The notes beneath the pieces are model-generated. The model searched no databases. It was not told the DNA's origin and saw only the letters and a list, made by a program, of their open reading frames with translations. Positions 7,901 to 16,700 of a stretch of 56,296 nt of DNA are shown in pieces; within the stretch, counting starts at the first letter, position 1; every line of letters begins with the position of its first letter. The position numbers and the translations under genes are program-made. The DNA comes from Puniceibacterium antarcticum (GTDB taxonomy: Bacteria; Pseudomonadota; Alphaproteobacteria; Rhodobacterales; Rhodobacteraceae). The stretch lies in the NCBI RefSeq assembly GCF_002760615.1, contig NZ_AWWI01000017.1, positions 1-56,296 of the forward strand. Reading direction: 5' to 3'.

Positions 7901-8207
7901 CCCGACGAACGTCTCACCTGTGAAATGCTGAACATACGGGGAGTCCACCCAGCGGGCGATCACGGCCTCGTCCGAGCGCCGATAGGCATGCTGCAGATAC
8001 ATGAGGCCCGCCACAAGCCGTGGCAGCGTCGCAGGCAGCCCTGTCGCCGACGGGAAGAAACCAGCCCATTCCCGCTCGAAGAATTCCCAGTCGATCAAGT
8101 CCGCCAGCTTCACCAGATCGTGGCGCATGTCGATCATGTCGACCAATCGGGGGCGGAGGAGGTCATCCTGTTCCTTAGGACGCGAACGGTGCTTCATGGC
8201 AGGATCC

Positions 8208-8251
8208 AAACTGCAGAAATTTCAATTGGATTCTACGAATTCCTGCAGTTT
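8208..8251. repeat. 14-bp inverted repeat upstream of the IS5 transposase
   Basis: AAACTGCAGAAATT at 8208-8221 and AATTCCTGCAGTTT at 8238-8251 pair at 13 of 14 positions around a 16-base loop. It begins 11 bp before the transposase start codon and may be the IS5 end or another inserted hairpin. Confidence 0.5.
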
Positions 8252-8504
8252 GAAGCCAGAAAAATATCCGATTTATCTCCGTTATTCAGCTACATGGCAG
8301 TTGTTCAAGCCGAACTTGGTAAACAGGCCCATAATCCAAAAAGTTTGCGACAGAACCACCAAACGGGAGGGCATTCTACGCGCAGGCGAACTGGTGGATA
8401 CGCATTTCATCCTGCATTCCCCAAGTAATCTGCTGATTTTTATATCCTGACGATGGAGTTATCTATATAAAATATAATGTTGATTTCTGCGGAGAGCGTG
8501 TTTC

Positions 8505-9308
8505 ATGGATCACCCAGAGGGTGCGGGTTCCGCGCGGGTAGATCGGCTGGATTTCTTTGTATCGGGCATCCAGAAGGCCGGCACGACTGCTTTGGACACC
8601 ATGCTGCGACAGCACGGGTGTGTTCAGATGTCTGCCAAGAAGGAAGCGCATTTCTTCGATGATGAAGGCATTGATTGGGCCGCGCCGGACCATTCGTCAC
8701 TGCATGCGCTTTTTGACTGGTCAAAGGCCTATGTTCTGCGCGGGGAAGCAACACCGATCTACATGTATTGGCCAAATTCAATCGAACGCTTGGCCGCCTA
8801 CAATCCGTACGCAAAATTGATTGTCTGCCTGCGCCATCCGGCCTATCGCGCCTACTCTCATTGGCGGATGGAAATGACTCGGGGGGCAGAAAACCTTCCG
8901 TTCAGATTTGCAATCCGTGAAGGTCGCGACCGTGTTTCCAACGCCCCGGCGGGTGTTCACAGAACCTATTCCTATGTCGAGCGCGGGTTTTACGCGGCCC
9001 AGATCGCGCGTCTCTGCGCGCATTTTTCCAAATCTCAATTGCACTTTCTTCGCATGGATCATCTTTGGGTCAACACGCAAAGGGAACTTGATGGCCTGAT
9101 GGAGTTTCTGCAGCTGCCCAAGGCGGGGATCGCAGTAAGCCAATACATCGTTTCAGTCGATTCAACCGGTATGGCGCCCATGCAAGCCGAGGACCTTTCG
9201 TATCTTTGCGGCCTTTATGAAAATGACATCCAGTTGACCGGCCAACTGGCGGGGATATCACTTGAAGACTGGTGCTGTTGCAACTATACTGAGCCGATGG
9301 TCTCTTGA
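8505..9308 (+). CDS. sulfotransferase domain protein
   Basis: This 267-residue protein has the classical heparan-sulfate-type sulfotransferase signature: FFVSGIQKAGTTALDTML at residues 17-34 (PAPS 5-prime phosphosulfate loop with the catalytic-type Lys and Thr) and KLIVCLRHPAYRAYSHWRME at 104-123 (3-prime phosphate loop). A mid-protein SYVERGFYAAQIARL segment is typical of acceptor-side residues in this family. The ATG at 8505 follows a GGAGAG box by about 12 bp. It converges with another sulfotransferase gene 44 bp away, in the remains of a glycan-sulfation island. The acceptor is unknown. Confidence 0.9.
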   Translation: MDHPEGAGSARVDRLDFFVSGIQKAGTTALDTMLRQHGCVQMSAKKEAHFFDDEGIDWAAPDHSSLHALFDWSKAYVLRGEATPIYMYWPNSIERLAAYNPYAKLIVCLRHPAYRAYSHWRMEMTRGAENLPFRFAIREGRDRVSNAPAGVHRTYSYVERGFYAAQIARLCAHFSKSQLHFLRMDHLWVNTQRELDGLMEFLQLPKAGIAVSQYIVSVDSTGMAPMQAEDLSYLCGLYENDIQLTGQLAGISLEDWCCCNYTEPMVS

Positions 9309-9352
9309 ACCGGATTATGGCGTCTTGCGCGCTCGTGTGGTGACGCCTGGCG

Positions 9353-10192
9353 CTATTGCGAAAGCAGCAAGGCTTCGACATTCACCTTTTCGTAGAATGA
9401 CCAGCACGACGATTCGGACTCAAGCAACCGCATGCCGATTTCCTTTGCCGCAGGGTCGGTCTGGATGCCAAGCATATTGCGTGATCTCAGCGGTTCATCC
9501 AGCTGGTTTGCCGCCGGATTGATCAGGGACAAGGCCTTGCCACCGGATCGAATGATGTCTTCATACCAGATTATCCGGGAAGGAAGAAACCGGCGATACT
9601 GTGAAAAGCAGTAATCAAGAAGAATGAGCTGTCGGTTCAGGACATCCGGTTCTGCGTTCAGCAGGGTTACCAGACGCGGATCGAACTGTTCCGCAGCGGG
9701 CATACGACCGTCGGAAACCGCCATGCCCGCCGTGCGCCAGGATAACAGCACGGCCAAAGGGTTGCGCACGATTGCAAAGCAGCTGAACCGGCCTATCAAC
9801 ACGGGCAGCGCAGCCGTGAAGAACGCGGGGTGCTTGATATAAAGATGGAAGGTGCTGCTGCTGACATTGGAAACCGCGATCTCAGTGCCGTTCAGTATTG
9901 TCGTTCGGCGCCCCTGTGCATCCGCGTCTCCCCTCGGGTTGGGGGGCACTGCGCCGTTCCACGCCTTGCTGGTCGCGGTGCCTTTAGTGAGGATCTGGTC
10001 GCGTTGAGCGGCAAAGAATTGCGCAATCGTCCCCAGAAGTTCGGTCGTTTCCAGGCCCTCCAGTTGGTTCGGCGACATGGGTTCGTGCAGAGCCACGCTG
10101 TTCGGAACCTTGTTCAAAAGATGGCAAGTCAAGGTCGTGCCCGATCGCGGCAGCCCGGTTATCAGAATGTCTTGCGTGGTATCTGTGTTCAT
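9353..10192 (-). CDS. sulfotransferase family protein
   Basis: The 279-residue protein has a PAPS-loop motif ITGLPRSGTTLTCHLL at residues 11-26 and a 3-prime phosphate motif FAIVRNPLAVLLSW at 139-152. HEPMSPNQLEGLE at about 36-48 resembles the region that positions acceptor residues. The arrangement fits the sulfotransferase_3/1 group. Its start codon overlaps the stop of the upstream glycosyltransferase gene by 4 bp (ATGA, 10189-10192), so the two are translationally coupled and probably act on the same polysaccharide: sugar transfer, then sulfation. Confidence 0.88.
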   Translation of the reverse strand: MNTDTTQDILITGLPRSGTTLTCHLLNKVPNSVALHEPMSPNQLEGLETTELLGTIAQFFAAQRDQILTKGTATSKAWNGAVPPNPRGDADAQGRRTTILNGTEIAVSNVSSSTFHLYIKHPAFFTAALPVLIGRFSCFAIVRNPLAVLLSWRTAGMAVSDGRMPAAEQFDPRLVTLLNAEPDVLNRQLILLDYCFSQYRRFLPSRIIWYEDIIRSGGKALSLINPAANQLDEPLRSRNMLGIQTDPAAKEIGMRLLESESSCWSFYEKVNVEALLLSQ

Positions 10193-11109
10193 GCCTGCCG
10201 GATGTCCTCAAGGATGTTAAGGAATGTCTCGCGTTCGCTCCGGATATCATGGCGAAGGCTGATTTCCTTGCCCTTGTCGCGCAACGTTTTTGAGAGCAGT
10301 GGATCGCGTGTCACCTCATGGACCGCGGCCACCAGATGATCGAGGTCAAGCGGGGGTGTCAGTGCCGTCACCCGATCGATGCAGAAGGCGCGATTGCCGA
10401 TGCAGTCCGGGCAAATCACGACAAGACCCATCGCAAGGGCTTCCAGCGAGGGAAGATAAAACCCCTCCTCAGGAAGGGGCAGCAACACCACCACGCGCGT
10501 GCGCGCCATACGGGTAAGAAACACGCTTCTGGGCAGATGTTCTATTTGGCAGTCTACAGTGTAGCCCTGTTCTTGCAGGCGCGCCGTCAGGTCGGAGGCA
10601 AGTCTTGGCTGCTTCGAGCCGCTGACGAAGATGTCGCAATCAACGATACCATCGCTGACGGGTAGTAATCCGAAATCGATGCCGTTCGGAATGACATGGA
10701 TGGGACCGTTACATAGGACGGTGGCTTTCAGTGCCTGCGCCACCTGATCGCTGACGCACAGCCTGATGGCCCGGCGACGCAGGAAACCGAACAACGGGTT
10801 GGAAGGCGAAGCGTGTCTTAGGCCTTGGACAAGGTTGACCACCGGTACACGCTCTTCGATGCCGGGGTGCGCTGCCAGCGCCGTCCAGTCCATCCCGGCG
10901 ACGAACAGGATTTCTGCATTTTCGGGGTCATAGTCTTTGACAACGCCCTGTTTCCCGCGCCAAGGGTGGTCGGTCGCGCTATTCTGCGTCAAATGGATTT
11001 CTGCCAAGTAGTTGTCACAACTGAGGGTGTGGTTGAAGTAGTCGAACACCTTCAGGTGCCCACCTGTGAAGGCTTTGAATTCCCTGTGGAAAAGAACTCG
11101 TCTTGGCAA
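10189..11109 (-). CDS. glycosyltransferase, GT4/GT-B type
   Basis: The 306-residue protein has GT-B features: an N-terminal half with HVIPNGIDFG at residues 138-147 (the IPNGID hinge of GT4 enzymes) and the C-terminal nucleotide-sugar motif EEGFYLPSLEALAMG at 214-228 (E-x7-E type). VVICPDCIGN follows, as in GT4 enzymes that guard the donor site. The N-terminal domain is short (about 150 residues), as in single-domain bacterial members. The start is TTG at 11109, preceded by a GGAG box with normal spacing. It is first in a two-gene unit with the sulfotransferase, and IS1380 copy 2 begins 124 bp upstream. Confidence 0.8.
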   Translation of the reverse strand: MPRRVLFHREFKAFTGGHLKVFDYFNHTLSCDNYLAEIHLTQNSATDHPWRGKQGVVKDYDPENAEILFVAGMDWTALAAHPGIEERVPVVNLVQGLRHASPSNPLFGFLRRRAIRLCVSDQVAQALKATVLCNGPIHVIPNGIDFGLLPVSDGIVDCDIFVSGSKQPRLASDLTARLQEQGYTVDCQIEHLPRSVFLTRMARTRVVVLLPLPEEGFYLPSLEALAMGLVVICPDCIGNRAFCIDRVTALTPPLDLDHLVAAVHEVTRDPLLSKTLRDKGKEISLRHDIRSERETFLNILEDIRQA

Positions 11110-11894
11110 TGTAAATCTCCGGAAGGGTTTCGCTCGGACGGGCAGTGTCTATCTAAATGGCGGTCGCGGCAGTTCGTGTCAAATACGCAGCAATGCGTCG
11201 CCTTTGCAAAGGGGATAGCGCCGATGCATCACCCCAGCTTATTCATCCAAATCGTTTCGTGAAGGTTGCGTGCGGCCGAAAGCGGCGTAGAATCAAGCTG
11301 TTCAAACAAAATCCGCAGCAGCCACGGACGCACGCATGGGTGAAACGCTATGACCGGTCGCGACTGGATTCAGCCGTTCTCTCACGATTGAAACTCGGGC
11401 AGAAAGATTGACCGGCGACCTCGGCGCGGTGCTGCTTCTGGAGGTGCTCGATGCGACCGGTATTGTGCCGTGGATGGCGGCGCGGATGAAGGACGATCGC
11501 CGCTAGGGCGACGTCGTCCACGACCTGCCGTCTCTGCTGCGGACCATGTTGCTTTTGGTGGCGCAGGGCTGGCAGGATCAAGACGATGCCGACGCCCTGC
11601 GGCACGATCCCGCGATGCACCTCGCGGTCAGTTCCTCGGCCGGTCTGGCATCGCAGCCGACATTGTCGCGCTTTACGGCGATGCTGGCGCGACCGGAGAA
11701 CCGACAGGTTCTGCGCGAGGCGGCCATCGAACTAGCAGGCCGCAACCTGCGCTCTGAGAAAGGTGGCGAGCGGCGCACCCGCATTACGTTGGGCGTGGAC
11801 AGCCTGCCGGTCGAGGTCCACGGCCATCAGCCCAAGGCAGAGTGGAGCGGCCATTATCGGGCCCGGATCTATCATCCGCTCATCACGTCCATCG

Positions 11895-11921
11895 CGTCAC
11901 GCCAGAGGCGTGCTTTCGGCA
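11895..11921 (+). repeat. short hairpin insertion in IS1380 copy 2
   Basis: Same unit and same place as 6459-6485 in copy 1: CACGCC-AGA-GGCGTG between the YHPLITSI and TTGDMLDARL parts of the transposase. Confidence 0.5.
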
Positions 11922-11977
11922 CGACAACCGGCGACATGCTCGACGCCCGTCTGCGCCCGGGCAATGTCAGTACCGCG

Positions 11978-12018
11978 CACTCTCGGCAGATTGCTTCGCA
12001 ATCGCCTGCCGGGCAATG
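11978..12018 (+). repeat. 41-bp hairpin insertion (REP-like element), copy B
   Basis: It is the same as copy A except for one base near its left end (CAC against CCC). The inner stem is ATTGC-TTC-GCAAT. Family sequence reads NVST(A) before it and DGALDVILD after it in a different frame, so the insertion itself is the frameshift. Confidence 0.75.
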
Positions 12019-12220
12019 GATGGCGCCCTAGACGTGATCCTCGACGTCGTCGATCGCGCCGAGACAAGTCTGTGCAAAATGACCACCGTGCGCATCGACG
12101 AGGGCTTTCCTTCTAGCGTGTTTCTGGCAGGCTTGGAGGCGCGTGGGATCCATCACGTTGCCCGTCTGCGCGCAAACCCCACGCTCGACCGGCTGGCCGA
12201 GCTGCACATGAATCGCCCGG

Positions 12221-12268
12221 CCGCCCCGGAGGGGCGCCTTCATTGCAAGGCACGCCTCTGGCGTGACG
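12221..12268 (+). repeat. double-hairpin insertion in IS1380 copy 2
   Basis: CGCCCC-GGA-GGGGCG (12222-12236) and CACGCC-TCT-GGCGTG (12251-12265) are joined by CCTTCATTGCAAGG. It interrupts the transposase between HMNRPA and TEPRLWTHDLEHQAS, with a frame change. Confidence 0.5.
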
Positions 12269-13186
12269 ACGGCGTCTGACCGAACCCCGGCTGTGGACCC
12301 ATGATCTGGAACATCAGGCCAGCACGTGGGACGCGCCTCGCCGCGTCGTGCTCGTGGTCAAGGAGCGGCCCGACGACCTGTTGCTCGACCGGTTCTTCCT
12401 CGTCACCTCGATCTCGCATTTCCAGATGAACGGGCAGGCCCTACTGGAGCATTACCGCCAGCGCGGCAAGGCCGAGGGGCATATGGGCGAGTTGATGGAT
12501 GTACTGGCACTAGCCCTGTCCTCGACCAAACGGCCGAAGACCCACCTGCGCGGCAGAAAGCCGAAGACGGCGGCGCCTGCCGTCGATGCCTTTGCCTGCA
12601 ACGAGGTGCGGCTGCTGATCGCAATGCTGGCCTACCAGGCTATGCATGTGGCCCGCCGCGCCATGGCGCACGCGACCGGCTCGCCGTAGAGCCTGCGCCG
12701 CTTGCGCGAGCGCGTTCTGCGCGGCGGCGGACGTCTTTTCATCTCGGCCCGCCGCATGACCCTGATCCTCGCCGAAGCCGTGGCGCCATTCTGGGCGGCC
12801 CTCTGGCCGCAGATCCAGACCCTGCGCGGCGCCAGTCCATGAGCCCCCGCTTGGCGCCCATACCCTCAGACCGCCTACAACGCCTTCGGGCGGCCCTGAA
12901 CGCATGCGCATCGGCGCCTGACGTTTCACGTTCTGGATGCCGGAAATATATCGTTAGCAACCAAGCCGCGAAACGCCGACGGCGCACCCTTCGGTGTTGC
13001 GTGTACGTGCTGCCTAAACCGACCTCAAGCCGACGCTGGCGGCGTCCAAGACCATCCCGGTGAATAATGCGGGATCAGACAGCGGCGCGCCCGAAGCGGG
13101 AAGCGGCGCGTTTCCGGGCCTCAGGATCAATGCGGCGCAGCAGCCCTACTAGGCACAGCGCGATGTGCTCGATATGGTCGCGTGAA

Positions 13187-13789
13187 ATGAAGTTACAGGT
13201 CTCCGACAGACCCGGGGCGATTCAAATGTGCGAAGCGCAATCCATCAGAGCACTAACAAGCTTTATCTTCATGGACGACGAACCAGCCACGGTCGATCTG
13301 GCCATTGTCCTTGGATCTCCGTCGATTTCCAACGTGGAACCTGCAATTGATCTCTACCTTAAGGGGTTCACAAAGAAGATCGTGATCAGTGGGCACGGCC
13401 CTTCGCCTGAAAGCGTACCCGAATGGCGGATCTACCGTGATCACGCCTTAGCAGCAGGCGTGCCGTCCGAGGCACTGATGATAGAGCCCAACGCCAGAAA
13501 TACGTTGGAGAATTTTCTTTTCACGGCAAAAGTGATCACTCAGCATACATCTTGGGATAAGATTTCTCGCATTGCGATCTGCTGCAAACCTATTCATACG
13601 CGCCGCGCCTTTATGACGGCACGGAAGCATTTCCCCGGTCACGTGAAGCTCTTTATGTGTCCACCGCGGGACCCTGCCGACCTTCAGGCGCACAATTGGT
13701 CGCAGACGGTGATCGGACGTGACCGTGTATTAGGTGAGGTTCGACGTATTGCCGAATATGGGATGAAAAGGGACTTGTCGATTGATTGA
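13187..13789 (+). CDS. YdcF/ElyC/SanA-family (DUF218) protein
   Basis: With the ATG at 13187 the protein has 200 residues and the DUF218 pattern: a hydrophobic strand ending in AIVLGSP, then KKIVISGHGPSPESVPEW, then AAGVPSEALMIEPNARNTLENF, the conserved E-P-x-A-x-N-T-x-E-N block that forms the putative active site. Family members are linked to envelope and peptidoglycan processes, and their reaction is not settled. No membrane helix is seen, unlike SanA or ElyC. Longer starts would run into the IS1380 right end and are unlikely. The stop overlaps the start of the Mur ligase-NRPS gene by 8 bp (13782-13789), so the two are expressed together. G+C looks lower than in neighbouring regions. Confidence 0.8.
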   Translation: MKLQVSDRPGAIQMCEAQSIRALTSFIFMDDEPATVDLAIVLGSPSISNVEPAIDLYLKGFTKKIVISGHGPSPESVPEWRIYRDHALAAGVPSEALMIEPNARNTLENFLFTAKVITQHTSWDKISRIAICCKPIHTRRAFMTARKHFPGHVKLFMCPPRDPADLQAHNWSQTVIGRDRVLGEVRRIAEYGMKRDLSID

Positions 13790-16700
13790 ATTTTTGGATC
13801 TTCCTGTCAGTCTGCGGACCAGTCGTGGCGTTCATTTTGTGGGAATTCTGGGTGCGGGAATGAGTGCGCTTGCCCAGCTTTGTTTAGATCTAGGACTAAG
13901 GGTTTCTGGTAGCGATCAAACCGACAATCCGCGCCTCGGCGCGCTACGGACAAAAGGAGCCGGGATAACGATTGGGCACTGCGCGACAAATCTTTTGGGC
14001 GCAGACACGGTGGTTTTCAGCCCAGCGGTGCCTCGAGACAATCCCGAGTTGGTAGCGGCAAGGGCGATCGGACTGCGCCAGATCTCGCGCCCAAGGGCTC
14101 TTGCTGAATTGCTTGGGGGACAAGAGTTTGTGGCTGTTGCGGGAAGTCACGGTAAGACCACAACAGCGGCTCTGCTGGCCCATATCCTGGAAAGTGCAAA
14201 CCTTCATCCTGGCTACATGATCGGCGAAACCTGCCCATCCCTTGCTGGGGGAAATGCGAAATGGAGCGGGCAAGGTGTCTTTGTCAACGAGTCTTGCGAA
14301 GCCTTCCGCGCCTTGGATTTCTGGCAGCCACAACACTGCATTGTAACCAATGTTGAAGATGAGCATAGCGATCATTACGGATCACTTCAGGCACTAGAGG
14401 ACGCGTTTGCCGATTTCATCCAACGTGTTCCGGTTGGCGGTAGGGTTCTTTTGTGTGCCGAATGTCCAACACTAGCCGCTATAGCGACGCAGATGGCAGA
14501 TCGGGTCGAAAGCTATGGATTGTCGCCGGGTACAAACTGGCGGGCCGTCATTCTGGAAATGACGCCAACCACTTCGATCTTTGAGGTCTGGAACAATGGA
14601 CGTCACCTCGTCAAAATATCTTTGAACCTGCCAGGAAAGCACAATGTTCTGAACGCACTTGGTGCGATTGCCATGGCTTCTTACCACGGGGTTTCGCCAG
14701 AGATCTCGGCACAGAGTTTGGGGGAATTTCAGTCCATTCCCCGACGTTGGCAAAAACTCGGGCAAATGGCCGAAGTGGGCGTGTTCGATGATCTCGCACA
14801 TCATCCAACAGAGGTTGCAGCCACTCTTTCTGTAGCGCGCACTACAGTCCGAAGGAATGGGGCCGTTATCGCGGTGTTTCAGCCGCAGCTTTACAGCCGA
14901 CTGTCGCGCCTGGCGCCAGATTTCGCGATCGCCCTGCGTTCGGCGGATCATGTCATCATACTGCCAATCGACTGCGCAGGTGAACTGAGAGGCGACGAAA
15001 ATCCCGAAGCGCAGTTATGGACGATTTTGGACAATCTTCAGGTTCCAGCGGTCCGGGCGAAGACCGCGTTAGAGGCTTGCCGAAAGGTAGCAGAACTGGC
15101 TCACCCCGGTGACCTTGTCGTCACTATGGGCCCCGGTTTAGCCCATGAAACGGGTAAAATGGTTCTTCGTTTTTTGGAACGAGAGGCAGGACTCCCGATT
15201 GAGGAACAATCAAAGGGCACCACGCCAGTGACACAGTCTACGGCTTTGCGCCTACAATCGGCGTTTGAAGCGCGGGCCAGAACCCGGCCAGACTCACCGT
15301 GCTTGACCCTTGAAGAACGGGTCTGGACCTATCGCGAAATTGATTGCCTCGCCCAATCGTTTGCCTTTGCTCTTTCAAAACGCGAGGTTGGTCGAGACGA
15401 TTTGGTTGTTCTCGTTTCCCATAAAACCCCGCAATTGATTGCACTCATGTTGGGTACGCTTAAGGCGGGGGCAGCTTTTGTTCCAATCGACCCCAAAATG
15501 TTGCGTGCTGGTATTCTTGCTGGGTTCGAGCAGGTGGGGGCGGCAATCATCTTACATGATCATGCCGCCGATATTGCGACACCGGCTGGCATTCCGGCAA
15601 TGCGCATTGACGCCTTTTTGTACGAAGCACTTGAACTCGAAGAACCCCTTGTAAGTTTGAAAGCAGAGACGCACGACAGCGATCTTGCCTATGCGATCTT
15701 CACCTCTGGTTCGACGGGAATCCCGCGCTTGGTCGGTGTGGAACACCGAAACGTCTGCAACCTCTTGCAGTTTTCAACGCAGGCGCTTTTTGACGCGGAT
15801 GACTTGGCCCTTACGCCTTTTATCGACTCAATCAGTTTTGACGCGAGCATTCACCAAATCTTTGCGACGCTGTCATTGGGCGGTTGCCTGTTGATAGAAG
15901 CTGATATGACCGGGATCATGCGGTCCAAGAATTTTGGTCACATTACCAATCTTGGCGGCACCCCAACGGTAATTTCAAGTCTGGCACAGATTGGCGCATT
16001 GCCAGAATCTTTGCGCGTAATCTCACTTGGCGGCGAAGTCATACCGCAAAGCCTGATTGCAACCCTTCGCCAGAGCACCAAGATAAAAAAGCTGTTCAAC
16101 TTTTACGGCCCCACCGAAACCACCATCTTTTCCACCGTTGCACAATTCTTGCGCCGTGGCCCGACGGAAGATTTTGCCGATGATGTGGGCGCTAACATCG
16201 GCTTTCCCGTAGCGGGCACCATCATTTACCTTTGCGATGCGCAAGATAAATTGGTGCCTGATGGGGCAATTGGGGAAATCTGCATCGCAGGTGCTGGAGT
16301 GGCCCGCGGCTATCTTGGTTCCCACGTTCAGACGGAAGAACGATTTGCGCCCGATCCATTTTTGGATGGAACCAAGCAGCGGATGTATCGCACCGGTGAT
16401 CTTGGAAAGCGCCTACCAGATGGCTCTCTCGAATTTGTTGGCCGCGTAGATGATCAAATGAAGGTCAACGGAATCCGCATTGACCCCGTAGAAATCGAGC
16501 TTCACCTCAATGCATGCGCAGGCATCGAACGGGCCGCGGTTGTAAATTTGGCGGGTATATCGGGCCGTTCCGTTCTGACGGCCTTCGTCCTTGCGGATCA
16601 CACGTTGGATTTTCAACAGATCCGATCCGATATTGCGGCGAAGTTACCCTCCGCCATGGTGCCCAAAGAGTTCATCCGTGTTGATAGTTTGCCCATGTCA

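Larger units (their letters stand above)
7123..8197 (-). pseudogene. IS5-family transposase, interrupted by hairpin insertions
   Basis: From ATG 8197 the protein runs MKHRSRPKEQDDLLRPRLVD, the start of an IS5-group transposase, to HFTGETF at about 7905. There a hairpin insert (7878-7900 is its stem) adds a stop. LQHTPPIHTSSLSRWRDRIG resumes in another frame. The DDE core VSVDTTVMEKNIAY follows, is interrupted by the 41-bp hairpin 7632-7672, and resumes as DARLYEKARVKLVALAKELG through ALHEPDVDCISKGKARVRYE and KVSLATTIDECFVVGMRAM. The last 60 or so residues are missing where the sequence meets IS1380 copy 1 at about 7122. Two independent hairpin insertions in one transposase gene are unusual. 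Confidence 0.8.
11335..12845 (+). pseudogene. IS1380-family transposase, degenerate
   Basis: The N-terminal part reads VLDATGIVPWMAARMKDDRR, then a TAG stop (about 11504), then GDVVHDLPSLLRTMLLLVAQ. The long middle block (11546-12031) carries DADALRHDPAMHLAVSSS, LASQPTLSRF, TRITLGVDSLPVEVHGH and TTGDMLDARLRPGN. At the 41-bp hairpin 11978-12018 the frame shifts to DGALDVILDVVDRAETSLC, which runs to about 12279. The C-terminal block LLDRFFLVTSISHFQMNGQA to KAEGHMGELMDVLALALSS is in a third frame. The stop and the hairpins are shared with copy 1, so they predate the duplication. No active transposase can be made from this copy. Confidence 0.82.
11233..13073 (+). mobile_element. IS1380-family element, copy 2 (both ends present)
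   Basis: The left end CCCAGCTTATTCATCC (11233-11248) and right end GGTGAATAATGCGGGA (13059-13074) are inverted with a shared ATTATTCA/TGAATAAT core, giving an element of about 1.84 kb, normal for the family. The transposase inside is broken. The right end abuts the cassette with the Mur ligase-NRPS gene, and a third IS1380 left end lies beyond that cassette at 18630 in the same orientation. Confidence 0.85.

Noticed and set aside
13782-15216. Housekeeping murC
   Set aside because: The ligase is fused to NRPS domains, lies outside a dcw cluster and is flanked by IS ends. It is more likely a specialised paralogue.
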